Shown here one piece after another: positions 28,401-36,320 of a stretch of DNA of 64,000 nucleotides (positions are counted from its first letter, which is position 1; each line of letters opens with the position of its first letter). The stretch spans positions 2,170,107 to 2,234,106 of the forward strand of contig NZ_DF967972.1 of the NCBI RefSeq assembly GCF_001050235.1, written 5' to 3'. Source of the stretch: Longilinea arvoryzae. Lineage in GTDB: Bacteria; Chloroflexota; Anaerolineae; Anaerolineales; Anaerolineaceae. The notes beneath the pieces were generated by a model. The model was given only the letters and a program-made list of their open reading frames with translations, ran no database searches and had not been told where the DNA came from. The translations under genes were made by a program, and so were the position numbers.

Positions 28401-29762
28401 AATGGTATTGCCCGGTCGGAGAGAAAAATCGATGCCGGAGGTCGTCGTTCGCGCCGTGAGGGAAAGCGGGCTTGCCTGATCCAGGCTGGCGACATGATCG
28501 AAATACTCGTCCACCAGGTTAATCTGGTTATAATCGCTGTTCCAATTCAACTGGGTATGGACGATGTAATTGCCCGGTCTGGCGTTGAGAGCGTAATTTC
28601 CTTCTCCGTCGGTCCAGGTATTGAAATTCGAGCCATCCACCGTGTTTTCTGCCGATACGGGGACATTGGGGAGCGCAGAACCATTGCGATCGGTGACATG
28701 CCCGGTGATTATCGCGGCCGGTTCGAGCGTGAAATTGACGCCGGTTTGAGCGCTTCCACCGGAGAGTGAAAAATTCGTGGAAGAATCGATATTTGTCTGG
28801 CTGTCGTAATATTCACCCAAATAATATTTACCGGAACATTCCGGGCAGGCCTGAACGCGGTAGTCGCCATCCGGTAACCCGGCGAGGTTATAACTTCCAT
28901 CTGAAGCGGTATCGACGGACTTGAACCACGTCCATTGGCTGGTTGCACCATCCCATTGAACAGCGCCCATCGTTATTCCAACCAGGGCTGTGCCAGGTGT
29001 GGCGTTATCGGTAACCGTGCCCTGGATGGAATTCCCCAACGGCACTTGAAAATCAATATTGGATGGATTGAGACCCTCGCCGACGGTAAGCACCCCGGCT
29101 GCTTCAAATTGAATAACGCCAGGATAATAAATGCTGACATACAGGGTGGGATTGTCGCATTCCCCGCAGGCCAGTACCCTGAAATTACCATAAGGTACAC
29201 CAAAGAAGGTGTAGGAGCCGTCATCTCCTGTCTGCATCCCATCGACCCATCGGTTATTATCATTAATAACAGCCATCGTCATTCCCGAAATCGGATGGCC
29301 GTTCGAATCGGTGATGACACCGGAAATCGATCCTCCGGGATCGAGTGAAAAATCCAACGGATAGTGTTGATCGATGCCCACCTGGATGGGTTCATCATCT
29401 CCCCAAACCGGCGTTCCACCGGCATAGGTGTTGGCATAGGATGTTGGTCCATTGCATCCGGGGCAGGCGCGAACCCGGTAGGTTCCAGGATTTACAACAA
29501 GTGTGTAACTTCCATCCGCCGCGGTGGTGGTATCTCCGACATTTTGATCGCTCTCGTACTCGTTGGCATAAACGGTTACCCCGGCAATGGGTTGGTTGTT
29601 CACCGAACTGGTCACCCTTCCGGTGATGGTTTCACCGGCTGCCTGAACCGGGGGAATGGAAATTCCCAGAAGACCGATGGTGATGATGATGGTTAACAAA
29701 ATACGACCCAAGTACGCCGGGAAACAGCGAACCTGGGCTTCAAGATGTGTCTGCGACGCCAT
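25464..29762 (-). CDS. Secreted fusion: seven carboxypeptidase-regulatory-like domains plus family 5 (oligopeptide) solute-binding domain
   Basis: 1432 residues. Signal peptide around residues 18-41 (LGRILLTIIITIGLLGISIP, then VQAAGE), without a lipobox cysteine. Seven beta-sandwich repeats of ~100 residues follow to about residue 750, each starting like GGSISGVITDSNGHPISGMT. Repeats 1, 2, 3 and 5 carry RxxAC-xx-C pairs; 4 and 6 carry WNSD instead. Next comes a SBP_bac_5 domain with LRNGLTWSDGSPLTAADIRF and SGPYRLMEWDGAHVLLQKNP, about residues 755-1240. A final beta-rich domain ends in VFLPFITR. SBP_bac_5 proteins deliver peptides or nickel to ABC importers, but no permease or ATPase gene is adjacent. 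The start has AAGAAGG 6 nt upstream. The function of the fusion is not known to me. Confidence 0.85.
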   Translation of the reverse strand: MASQTHLEAQVRCFPAYLGRILLTIIITIGLLGISIPPVQAAGETITGRVTSSVNNQPIAGVTVYANEYESDQNVGDTTTAADGSYTLVVNPGTYRVRACPGCNGPTSYANTYAGGTPVWGDDEPIQVGIDQHYPLDFSLDPGGSISGVITDSNGHPISGMTMAVINDNNRWVDGMQTGDDGSYTFFGVPYGNFRVLACGECDNPTLYVSIYYPGVIQFEAAGVLTVGEGLNPSNIDFQVPLGNSIQGTVTDNATPGTALVGITMGAVQWDGATSQWTWFKSVDTASDGSYNLAGLPDGDYRVQACPECSGKYYLGEYYDSQTNIDSSTNFSLSGGSAQTGVNFTLEPAAIITGHVTDRNGSALPNVPVSAENTVDGSNFNTWTDGEGNYALNARPGNYIVHTQLNWNSDYNQINLVDEYFDHVASLDQASPLSLTARTTTSGIDFSLRPGNTIQGSVSDTSETPRPLSGIMVAALKWDTDEWLKNVLTDENGNYTMTGLADGTYRIQACPDCVSQPYVSRYYNNTPDYGAATPLVLSGAGTTSGINFTLDPAGIISGHVTAADGTTSLSNIPVYAENSQTYAGFNAWTDQDGNYSIFVTPGYYRLRTMVGWNSDLDGMNYVDQIYDHVVNLEEAPIIQATAGQTTSGHDFALEQGGALSGTISDDQGTPLENATVMAVAADGSRRSYGSQATGPDGIYTLRGLPAGNYILRASHEGSQALYYGGNPNWNTDHPVTITIGATNGNINFGLPVQGGEDPNLLTMRQSATIADMIDPGWVEYVQNAYLVDQIFSGMTRINPADGSTLSNLSDSASWQSGDNTHWTFSLRNGLTWSDGSPLTAADIRFALLRNLKMDGVVDDMLIIQGAEAYRNGTADADQVGITLDTADPGHIIHFTLTQKVAFFPTLLSTMAARPLPQLLIQAFPDSWTSLDKLVTSGPYRLMEWDGAHVLLQKNPNFIDADKVQIQQVVMKSGSSTDQAWNQYLSGELDTAVIPPSHIADAKNDPAIQDQLNLVAQQCTFFAGFSSSEIESTLGLTGANAALFRRALIEAVDRDAFTTQTVSGTMPAWTYIAPGVLGHSDETSGIYPAYDPTQALEDIQAAFSGNYTGLPAIPLYYADDAPNAGAQQDQMEFLATAWNQTLNAHFTVEGISQQQYTDKILAGQMLVARRGWCSDYNDGYNFLSSMYSMDAIFGGWQNDAYDALLSSAASSTTETERRQYYQQAEEILLKTDAVLMPLYYSVSPNLSRGFVRSFGVGGVDYIADWTLERTDTTTVGVPTSAALGAPASTEFSPNGEEGRVSYSIPAGGFTDGTTLIHTGLLTYDLTHLPEGMQKTSLYFTFKAEDATHQPVMPAADYTLSVHYAQTEIDALNLTESSLSLYYWDAASSRWVKDPNSHIDTSTNTITTTTRHEGEWLVLGSDNSSQVFLPFITR

Positions 29763-30117
29763 AGCTGCCTTCTTTTCCTATTCAATTACGGGGATCAAAT
29801 GTCAAAGAGGTTGGTTTTGAAAAATGTCAACTTTTAAATCCCTACCCTTGAGTTGACAAAACTCGGTAAATTGTATTTCCGAGTTCTTTATTTGTCAATC
29901 GAGGACAGCCAAAACAGGAACGCAAATCCGAACGGATCTCAGCTTCACGCTTATTTTCAAATCTGACATTTTCACAAAGGTCGTGACGGATTTCCGTCCT
30001 TTATTTTTAACCAAAGGCTATAATATACAGGTAACAAAATCGGGAATCATTTTTCTGCGTCCTTGAGTTTTAGCATGATCGATCAAGCCAGATGATCTCA
30101 ATATTGGAGAAAAAACC
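29763..30117. other. 355-nt divergent intergenic region between the secreted fusion gene and folD
   Basis: AT-rich and without a credible ORF. It contains an inverted repeat AACTCGG/CCGAGTT (arms 29860-29866 and 29879-29885), a perfect TTGACA at 29853-29858 on the plus strand with no matching -10 at 17 nt, another TTGACA on the minus strand facing the fusion gene, and a 6-bp palindrome GACGGA-TT-TCCGTC at 29985-29998 just before the folD -10. Both divergent promoters must lie here. Confidence 0.5.
30019..30024 (+). promoter_or_regulatory. folD: -10 element TATAAT of folD
   Basis: GGCTATAAT about 95 nt before the folD ATG. No good -35 at 17 nt. The palindrome at 29985-29998 ends about 20 nt upstream and could be an activator or repressor site. 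Confidence 0.4.
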
Positions 30118-30996
30118 ATGACTGCAACAATTTTGGATGGCAAGGCGCTTGCTGCGGAAATCCGCGCGGATGTGAAGGCTAGAGTTGCGGCGCGCATTGC
30201 GGCCGGAAAACCCGCCCCCGGTCTGGCGACCGTGCTGGTGGGGGATAACCCGGCGTCTCAATCCTACGTGCGCTCCAAGCGTAAAGCCAGTGCCGAGGTG
30301 GGAATCGAATCCTTTGGTTATGAGCTGCCCGCGACTGCCAGCCAGGCAGAAGTTGAAAAGCTGGTCAGCGAACTAAACGCCGATCCAAAGGTCAACGGGA
30401 TTCTGGTTCAGCTTCCGCTTCCGGGTCACCTGGACGAAGAGCGAGTGCTCAATCTGATCAGTATCGAGAAGGATGTGGATGGTTTTCATCCGGTCAATAT
30501 CGGCCGCCTGGCGCAGAAAGGCCGCGAGCCCAGTTTTGTACCCTGCACGCCGGAAGGCTGCATGTACATGATCCAGAAATCCGTTCCCAAGATCGAGGGT
30601 ATCAACGCCGTGGTTTTAGGGCGCTCCAACATCGTGGGCATGCCGGTGGCGCTGCTGCTGGTGCGCGCCAACGCAACCGTGACCATCTGTCATTCGCGCA
30701 CCAGGAACCTGCCGGATGTGGTGCGGCAGGCGGATGTGCTGGTGGCGGCTGTGGGTAAGCCCGAGATGGTGCGCGGCGATTGGGTCAAACCGGGCGCGGT
30801 GGTGATCGATGTCGGCATCAATCGCGTCGATGATCCCAGCAGCCCGAAGGGCTACCGCATGGTGGGCGACGTAAACTTCGACGAGGTCAAAGAAGTCGCC
30901 GGCGTCATCAGCCCCGTTCCGGGCGGCGTGGGCCCAATGACAATTGCCATGCTTTTGCGTAATACATTGCATGGTGCTGAATTGTCGGACAAGTGA
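30118..30996 (+). CDS. folD: Bifunctional methylenetetrahydrofolate dehydrogenase / methenyltetrahydrofolate cyclohydrolase
   Basis: Cytoplasmic enzyme interconverting 5,10-methylene-, 5,10-methenyl- and 10-formyl-tetrahydrofolate. 292 residues. N-terminal catalytic part with YVRSKRKASAEVGI, which holds the active lysine, then VNGILVQLPLPGHLDEERVL and KDVDGFHPVNIGRL. The Rossmann part has VVLGRSNIVGMPVALLL, and PVPGGVGPMTIAMLLRNT closes the sequence. Its last codons contain the first of the palindromic operators that precede the purine genes. In purine-fermenting anaerobes FolD handles C1 units released from formiminoglycine, so its position here may be functional (inference). Confidence 0.95.
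   Translation: MTATILDGKALAAEIRADVKARVAARIAAGKPAPGLATVLVGDNPASQSYVRSKRKASAEVGIESFGYELPATASQAEVEKLVSELNADPKVNGILVQLPLPGHLDEERVLNLISIEKDVDGFHPVNIGRLAQKGREPSFVPCTPEGCMYMIQKSVPKIEGINAVVLGRSNIVGMPVALLLVRANATVTICHSRTRNLPDVVRQADVLVAAVGKPEMVRGDWVKPGAVVIDVGINRVDDPSSPKGYRMVGDVNFDEVKEVAGVISPVPGGVGPMTIAMLLRNTLHGAELSDK
30982..30992. promoter_or_regulatory. Candidate operator 1, TTGTCGGACAA
   Basis: Perfect 5-bp arms around a central G, fitting the GntR-superfamily pattern TNGTNNNACNA. It overlaps the final folD codons. Its centre is 26 bp from that of operator 2. Confidence 0.6.
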
Positions 30997-31007
30997 CAAA
31001 AATCACG

Positions 31008-31018
31008 TTGTCAGACAA
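31008..31018. promoter_or_regulatory. Candidate operator 2, TTGTCAGACAA, abutting the -35
   Basis: Same palindrome as operator 1, differing only in the central base. It ends directly against the -35 hexamer TTGACT at 31019. A weaker copy, GTGTCAGACTA (9 of 11 bases identical), lies at 31083-31093, downstream of the start of transcription. Confidence 0.65.
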
Positions 31019-31047
31019 TTGACTTTTCAGGAGTTTGTAGGTACACT
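31019..31047 (+). promoter_or_regulatory. Promoter of the deaminase genes (TTGACT-17-TACACT)
   Basis: TTGACT 31019-31024 and TACACT 31042-31047 with the ideal 17-nt spacer. Transcription would start near 31054, about 55 nt before the ATG at 31109. Confidence 0.65.
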
Positions 31048-31108
31048 GATTTTACTGTCGCACCCAATAAGACAGATCCCCAGTGTCAGACTACAGACTC
31101 CTGAAACG

Positions 31109-32491
31109 ATGACCACTCTTCTTGTAAAGAACGCCAGTGTCTTGGTAACGATGGATGGCCAGCGCCGGGAAATTTCCGGCGGTGGCCTTTTCATTCGGGA
31201 TGGCTTCATCGAAAAGGTGGGGGCAAGCCAGGATCTACCTCAAACGGCGGATGAAGTGTTGGATCTTAAGGGGCATATCGTTTTGCCCGGGTTGATCAAC
31301 ACCCACCACCATTTCTATCAAACCTTGACTCGCGCCGTTCCAGCAGCGCAGGACGCCAATCTTTTCGGCTGGTTAAAGACGCTCTACCCGATTTGGGCGC
31401 GCATGACGCCGGAGGATATCTTCACTTCGACGCAGACGGCGCTGGCCGAACTGGCGCTTTCCGGCTGCACCACGGCCTCAGACCACCTGTATTTGTTCCC
31501 GAACGGGTCGAAGCTGGATGACGAAATCGCTGGCGCGCGGGAAGTGGGCCTGCGCCTGCATGCCTCACGCGGCTCGATGAGCCTGGGGGAGAGCCAGGGC
31601 GGATTGCCGCCGGACAGCGTGGTCGACAGCGAGGCGCACATTCTGGAAGACAGCGCGCGCCTGATCGAGACGTATCACGACCCCAAAGCGGGTTCGATGC
31701 TGCAAATCGTACTGGCGCCGTGCTCACCCTTCAGCGTGACCACCGAACTCATGAAGAAAAGCGCCGAGCTGGCGCGCCATTACGGCGTTCACCTGCACAC
31801 CCACCTGGCCGAGACCCAGGATGAAGAACAATTCTGCCTGCAGATGTTCGGCTACCGCCCGGTGCCTTATATGCAATCGGTGAACTGGATCGGCCCGGAT
31901 GTCTGGTTCGCGCATTCGGTGCACGTCTCCGAAGAAGAAATTCAACTTTACGCGCACACCGGCTGCGGCGTGGCGCACTGTCCGTCCTCCAATATGCGCC
32001 TGGCTTCCGGGATTGCGCCGGTGCTGCGCTACCGCGCCGCGGGCGTCAACGTTGGTCTCGGCGTCGACGGATCGGCCAGTAATGACGGCTCGCACCTGCT
32101 GGGTGAGGCTCGCCAGGCTATGCTGCTCTCGCGTATTGGGGCGGGCGTGGCCGGCGCTTCGCTTTCCGGCGCGGGCGCTCCACCGCTGATGACTGCGCGG
32201 CAGGCGCTGGAACTGGCCACGCGCGGCGGCGCGACCGTATTGGGCCGCAATGACCTGGGTTCTCTCGAACCTGGAAAATGCGCCGATTTCTTTGCGATCG
32301 ATCTCAACCGGTTGGATTACGCCGGCGCCCTTCACGATCCGGTTGCTGCCGTGGTTTTCTGCGCGCCGCAGCGGGTGGATGTGAGCGTGGTGGGTGGAAA
32401 AGTGATCATTCGAGGCGGAGAACTGTTGACAGTGGATGTGCCCGCGCTGGTTCAGCGGCACAACCAGGCCGCCAGGCGGCTGGTCGGATAA
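31109..32491 (+). CDS. Amidohydrolase, probable 8-oxoguanine deaminase (SsnA/TrzN-related)
   Basis: 461 residues from ATG 31109. Longer frames starting at 30944 overlap folD and the promoter, so they are rejected. Metal site: LINTHHHFYQTL (HxH-type), a histidine in VHLHTHLAE, another in WFAHSVHVSEEE, and the aspartate in LGVDGSASNDGSHLLGEARQ. The last motif is what I associate with 8-oxoguanine deaminases, which turn 8-oxoguanine into urate and ammonia. Related SsnA, guanine deaminase and chlorohydrolase proteins share the fold, so the exact purine is uncertain. First gene after the palindromic operators and followed by adenine deaminase, which supports a purine substrate. Confidence 0.8.
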   Translation: MTTLLVKNASVLVTMDGQRREISGGGLFIRDGFIEKVGASQDLPQTADEVLDLKGHIVLPGLINTHHHFYQTLTRAVPAAQDANLFGWLKTLYPIWARMTPEDIFTSTQTALAELALSGCTTASDHLYLFPNGSKLDDEIAGAREVGLRLHASRGSMSLGESQGGLPPDSVVDSEAHILEDSARLIETYHDPKAGSMLQIVLAPCSPFSVTTELMKKSAELARHYGVHLHTHLAETQDEEQFCLQMFGYRPVPYMQSVNWIGPDVWFAHSVHVSEEEIQLYAHTGCGVAHCPSSNMRLASGIAPVLRYRAAGVNVGLGVDGSASNDGSHLLGEARQAMLLSRIGAGVAGASLSGAGAPPLMTARQALELATRGGATVLGRNDLGSLEPGKCADFFAIDLNRLDYAGALHDPVAAVVFCAPQRVDVSVVGGKVIIRGGELLTVDVPALVQRHNQAARRLVG

Positions 32492-32588
32492 AGTCCCGGC
32501 ATTTCCGCGATCCAAGAACATCGCAGTCCGGTTATTTTTATTTATTTTCACAGAACGGTAATCGTTGGTCGAGGAAAAGGCGAATCCC

Positions 32589-34382
32589 ATGAGCATGAAT
32601 ACTTTTTGGCAGAGAGATACGCGAGCGCTGGTCGATTGCGCGATGGGGCGCACTCCTGCCGATCTGGTCATCCGGAACGGTCAATGGGTGTCGGTTCAAT
32701 CGGGCGAGATCATACCCGGCAGCGATATCGCCGTGATCGACGGTCGGATTGCATACGTCGGTCCGGATGCCAGCCATACAATCGGTCCCAAGACACAGAT
32801 TATCGATGCTGCCGGGCGCTTCCTGGTGCCGGGCCTGCTGGATGGACACATGCACGTCGAATCGGGCATGCTGACCGTGACCGAGTTCGTGCGTGCGGTT
32901 GTGCCGCATGGGACCACAGGAATGTTCGTGGATCCGCATGAAATCGCCAACGTGTTCGGCCTGCGCGGCGTGCGGTTGATGGTCGATGAAGCTGCATTGC
33001 AACCGATCACGGTCTTCGTGCAAATGCCCTCCTGCGTACCTTCCTCGCCGGGCATGGAAACCCCGGGCGCGACGATTGGTCCGGAAGAAGTGTCCGAAGC
33101 CATGACCTGGCCGGGCATTATCGGCCTGGGTGAAATGATGAACTTCCCGGGCGTTTATTCGGGCGACGCCAAGGTGCACGCTGAAATGGACGCCACACGC
33201 ATGTCGAACAAGGTGATCGGCGGCCATTATGCATCCCCGGACCTGGGCTTACCTTTCCATGGGTACGCAGCCGGCGGACCGCAGGACGACCATGAAGGCA
33301 CGCGCCTTGAGGATGCCGTCGAACGGGCGCGTCAGGGCATGAAGGTGATGTTGCGCTACGGCTCGGCCTGGCACGATGTGGCCACCCAGGTGCGCGCCGT
33401 GACTGAGATGGGGCTTGATCCCCGGAATTTCATCCTGTGCACCGACGATTCGCATTCGGCCACCCTCCTTCAAGAGGGGCACATGGACCGTGTGCTGCGG
33501 CATGCCATTTCTCAAGGATTGAAGCCCATCACGGCGATCCAGATGATGACCATCAACACGGCCGAACATTTCGGCGTGAGCCGCGAAATGGGCATGATCG
33601 CTCCGGGCCGCTATGCGGATGTGCTGCTGGTGCAGAACCTGGTCGATTTCCACCCCGATACGGTGATTGCGCGCGGCAAGGTTCTGGCGGAAAACGGCCG
33701 CATGCTGGTCGATTTGCCGGCAGTCAGCCATCCCGAGTGGGCCATGAATTCGGTGCATCTCCGTCGCAAATTGACGGCCGCAGACTTCAAATTAGCATTG
33801 CCGCCGGCAAACGGGCCGGTGAAAGCGCATGTGATCGGCGTGATCGAAAACCAGGCCCCGACGCGCCATCTGGTGTTCGAATTCTCGCGCGCGGATGGCG
33901 AAATTCGAGCCGACCGCGAACGCGATATCGCCAAGCTCGCTTTGGTCGAACGCCATTGCCGGACTGGCCGGATCCAGGTGGGGTTGGTGCACGGGTTCGG
34001 CTTCAGCGAGCCCTGCGCCATTGCCACAACGGTGGCCCATGATTGCCACCATATGATCGTTGCAGGCACGGATGACGAGAACATGGCGCTGGCTGCCAAT
34101 ACACTCGCGGTATGTGGCGGCGGGCAGATCGTGGTGTTGCGCGGCGAAGTGATCGGCAAAGTCGAACTGCCGATTGCGGGTTTGATGTCGAATGAACGGG
34201 CCGAGGTCGTGGCGCAAAAAGCCGCCACGGTTTTGGAAGGATTTAAGAAATGCGGATGCAGTCTGAATAACCCCAACATGCAGCTCAGCCTGCTTGGGCT
34301 GGTGGTGATTCCATCGCTGCGGATATCCGATTTGGGATTGGTGGACGTCGATCGTTTCACCATGATTCCGGTTCTCGAATAA
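32589..34382 (+). CDS. ade: Adenine deaminase
   Basis: Binuclear-metal amidohydrolase converting adenine to hypoxanthine and ammonia. About 597 residues, the usual length of the Ade family. VPGLLDGHMHVESGMLTVTE carries HxH and the family-specific ESGMLT. VDPHEIANVFGLRGVRLMVD, GLGEMMNFPGV, and CTDDSHSATLLQEGHMDRVL with its catalytic aspartate are all characteristic. The C-terminal domain includes GFGFSEPCAIATTVAHDCHH. The start is set at 32589 rather than 32565 because GAGGAAAAGG precedes it. Located 97 nt after the 8-oxoguanine-deaminase-like gene and 20 nt before the GntR gene. Confidence 0.93.
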   Translation: MSMNTFWQRDTRALVDCAMGRTPADLVIRNGQWVSVQSGEIIPGSDIAVIDGRIAYVGPDASHTIGPKTQIIDAAGRFLVPGLLDGHMHVESGMLTVTEFVRAVVPHGTTGMFVDPHEIANVFGLRGVRLMVDEAALQPITVFVQMPSCVPSSPGMETPGATIGPEEVSEAMTWPGIIGLGEMMNFPGVYSGDAKVHAEMDATRMSNKVIGGHYASPDLGLPFHGYAAGGPQDDHEGTRLEDAVERARQGMKVMLRYGSAWHDVATQVRAVTEMGLDPRNFILCTDDSHSATLLQEGHMDRVLRHAISQGLKPITAIQMMTINTAEHFGVSREMGMIAPGRYADVLLVQNLVDFHPDTVIARGKVLAENGRMLVDLPAVSHPEWAMNSVHLRRKLTAADFKLALPPANGPVKAHVIGVIENQAPTRHLVFEFSRADGEIRADRERDIAKLALVERHCRTGRIQVGLVHGFGFSEPCAIATTVAHDCHHMIVAGTDDENMALAANTLAVCGGGQIVVLRGEVIGKVELPIAGLMSNERAEVVAQKAATVLEGFKKCGCSLNNPNMQLSLLGLVVIPSLRISDLGLVDVDRFTMIPVLE

Positions 34383-34402
34383 GCGAGCAAGGGACCATAC
34401 CA

Positions 34403-35191
34403 ATGAAGAAAGTACAACCTCAATCTGAAGGTGAACCTCAGCGGTTATTCCAGCGGCTGCAAAATGAGCTGGCGCAATTGATCGCTGAAACCCCGGCCGG
34501 TGAAAGACTGCCATCGGAGCCGGAACTTGCCCGCAAACTAGGCGTTTCACGCGCGACGCTGCGCGAAGCCATGCGAGCGTTCGAAGGTCAGGGGCTCATT
34601 CGCCGCCGGCAAGGGGTGGGGACGTTCGTCGTCGGCCAGACCAATGTCATCGAGACGGGCCTGGAGTTGCTGGAAAGCATCGAAACGATGGCCGAACGGA
34701 TCCAGTTGAAAGTTTCCATGGGCGATTTGCAAATCGGCCATCTCAAAGCCGACGAAAGCCGGTCCACGATTCTTCAGGTTCCATCCGACTCGCCCCTGGT
34801 TCAGATTTCACGTGTCATCCATGCCGAAAACCGCCCGGTCGCCTACCTGGTGGATTTGCTGCCCGAGGAATTTCTTTCGTCGAAAGATCTGGAAGTGGGT
34901 TTCACAGGATCCGTATTGGACCAATTGCTGCGCCGGCAGGATATCCAATTATCCGAATCCGTTACCAATATCCGCGCAGTGGCTGCCAGTCCGGAGATTG
35001 CCCATGCGCTGCAGATTCAACGCGGCGATGTACTCCTGCTTTTCATCGCCGAGCTGTATTCGAAAGAAGGGCGCATGGTGGATTATTCGCATAGTTATTT
35101 CCTGCCAGGATATTTTCGCTTCCATGTTGTCCGCAGTATTGGATTATCCAAAGTTGCGTCCTGGATGCCGATCGAGCCGGAAAGGAGGTAG
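34403..35191 (+). CDS. GntR-family transcriptional regulator with UTRA domain (HutC subfamily)
   Basis: 262 residues. N-terminal winged helix: LPSEPELARKLGVSRATLRE followed by RAFEGQGLIRRRQGVGTFVV. The C-terminal UTRA ligand domain is recognised by SPLVQISRVIHAENRPVAYL and by the final DYSHSYFLPGYFRFHV. Such proteins bind short palindromes and release them when a pathway metabolite binds. It sits inside the purine cluster, so it is the natural candidate to bind the TTGTCNGACAA sites at 30982 and 31008. A caution: classic HutC sites have an even centre (GTNTANAC), whereas these have the odd centre of the FadR type. An SD-like AAAGGAGGT just before its stop leads only to a 9-codon frame. Confidence 0.85.
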   Translation: MKKVQPQSEGEPQRLFQRLQNELAQLIAETPAGERLPSEPELARKLGVSRATLREAMRAFEGQGLIRRRQGVGTFVVGQTNVIETGLELLESIETMAERIQLKVSMGDLQIGHLKADESRSTILQVPSDSPLVQISRVIHAENRPVAYLVDLLPEEFLSSKDLEVGFTGSVLDQLLRRQDIQLSESVTNIRAVAASPEIAHALQIQRGDVLLLFIAELYSKEGRMVDYSHSYFLPGYFRFHVVRSIGLSKVASWMPIEPERR

Positions 35192-35210
35192 GTGCGCTTT
35201 CGAAATTTGA

Positions 35211-35251
35211 TTGAGCACTAAAGACTGTGAATACACTGGTTATGTCACATA
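35211..35251 (+). promoter_or_regulatory. Possible promoter and palindrome before the carbamoyltransferase genes
   Basis: A TACACT -10-like hexamer at 35232-35237 with TTGAGC (15 nt) or TTGATT (19 nt) upstream, and an 11-bp palindrome TATGTCACATA at 35241-35251 at the expected transcription start. The spacing is poor, so this is tentative. Confidence 0.3.
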
Positions 35252-35293
35252 CCAGGTTATCCAAAACTTTATTAACATTTGAGGAGATATCCA

Positions 35294-36244
35294 ATGCGTA
35301 GTTTTGCAGGCCGTGATATTTTGTCTTTGAAAGATTTCGAACGCGAAGAGTTCTTCCGGATTTTCCAGGTTGCCAAAGAACTGGAACCGATTGCTCGCGA
35401 TCGCCGCAATTCGACCATGCTGGCTGAAAAGACTCTGGTAACGGCTTTCTACCAGCCCTCCACCCGCACCCGCCTGGCTCACGAAGCCGCCATGCACCGC
35501 CTGGGCGGCCATGTGACCGGTTTCTCGGATGCCAAGATGACCCGCGCCGGCGACTGGTATCAGGAAAGCATTAAAGATACCGTCAAGATGCTGGAATTTT
35601 ACGGCGACGTGATTGTGATGCGTCACTTCCAGCAGGGCGCCCCGATGGAAGCCGCCAAATGGGCTTCCGTGCCGATCATCAACGGCGGCGATGGTTGGGG
35701 CGAGCACCCGACTCAGATTTTGACCGACCTGTACACCGTCCTCACTGAAAAGGGTCACCTCGACGGTTTGAAGTGGGTTGCGGTGGGCGATATGCGCATG
35801 CGCACCATGCACTCGCTGGCCTATGCCCTGACACAGTTCGATTGCCCCATCACCTTCGTGGCCCCGCCTGACAAGGACCTGACCCCCGAATTCAAGGCTG
35901 AACTGAAGGAATATTGCCTGAACTTCAAGGAAGCTGAACACGTCGATCAGTGCATTGCCGACGCGGATGTCATCCTGGTCGAGCCCGTTGTCCAGCCGGA
36001 TTACACCAAGTCCCGCCAGGAAGCCGGCGAACACGGTTTGACCCCGTCGAACTACAAGATCACCCGCGAACTGCTCTCCACCAAGGCAAAATCGGATGCC
36101 ATTCTGCTGCATTCGCTGCCCCGCATGGACGAAATCCCCTCGGATGTGGATATCACCCGCTGGTCCCGCTACTGGCAGGAAGCCTTCAATGGCGTTGTGA
36201 TGCGCATGGCTTTGCTGGCGCTGGTCCTGGGCAAGATGGAGTAA
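35294..36244 (+). CDS. Aspartate-carbamoyltransferase-like enzyme with altered acceptor-binding segments
   Basis: 316 residues in the ATCase/OTCase fold. Carbamoyl-phosphate site intact: YQPSTRTRLAHEAAMHRLGG, VMRHFQQGA and GEHPTQILTDLYT. LHSLPRMDEIPSDVD and EAFNGVVMRMALLALVL resemble PyrB. Compared with E. coli PyrB as I remember it, the 80s loop (SLGKKGETLADT) is replaced by MTRAGDWYQESIKDT. The TRVQKER segment holding the aspartate-binding arginine is replaced by EPVVQPD. So the acceptor is probably not L-aspartate. Its place beside a YgeW-like enzyme and carbamate kinase suggests a catabolic transcarbamylase acting in reverse on a carbamoylated intermediate (inference). GAGGAG precedes the ATG. 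Confidence 0.75.
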   Translation: MRSFAGRDILSLKDFEREEFFRIFQVAKELEPIARDRRNSTMLAEKTLVTAFYQPSTRTRLAHEAAMHRLGGHVTGFSDAKMTRAGDWYQESIKDTVKMLEFYGDVIVMRHFQQGAPMEAAKWASVPIINGGDGWGEHPTQILTDLYTVLTEKGHLDGLKWVAVGDMRMRTMHSLAYALTQFDCPITFVAPPDKDLTPEFKAELKEYCLNFKEAEHVDQCIADADVILVEPVVQPDYTKSRQEAGEHGLTPSNYKITRELLSTKAKSDAILLHSLPRMDEIPSDVDITRWSRYWQEAFNGVVMRMALLALVLGKME

Positions 36245-36320
36245 TTTATTCGATCATTGGCGCCGGGGAGGATCGACTGATCCAACCCGGCGCGATTGAG
36301 AAAACCAAAGAGAGGATCTC

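Noticed and set aside
35192..35221. Nine-codon frame starting at GTG after AAAGGAGGT at the end of the GntR gene
   Set aside because: Too short to support as a gene. The SD-like sequence lies within the last codons of the GntR gene and can arise from Glu-Arg-Arg codons.
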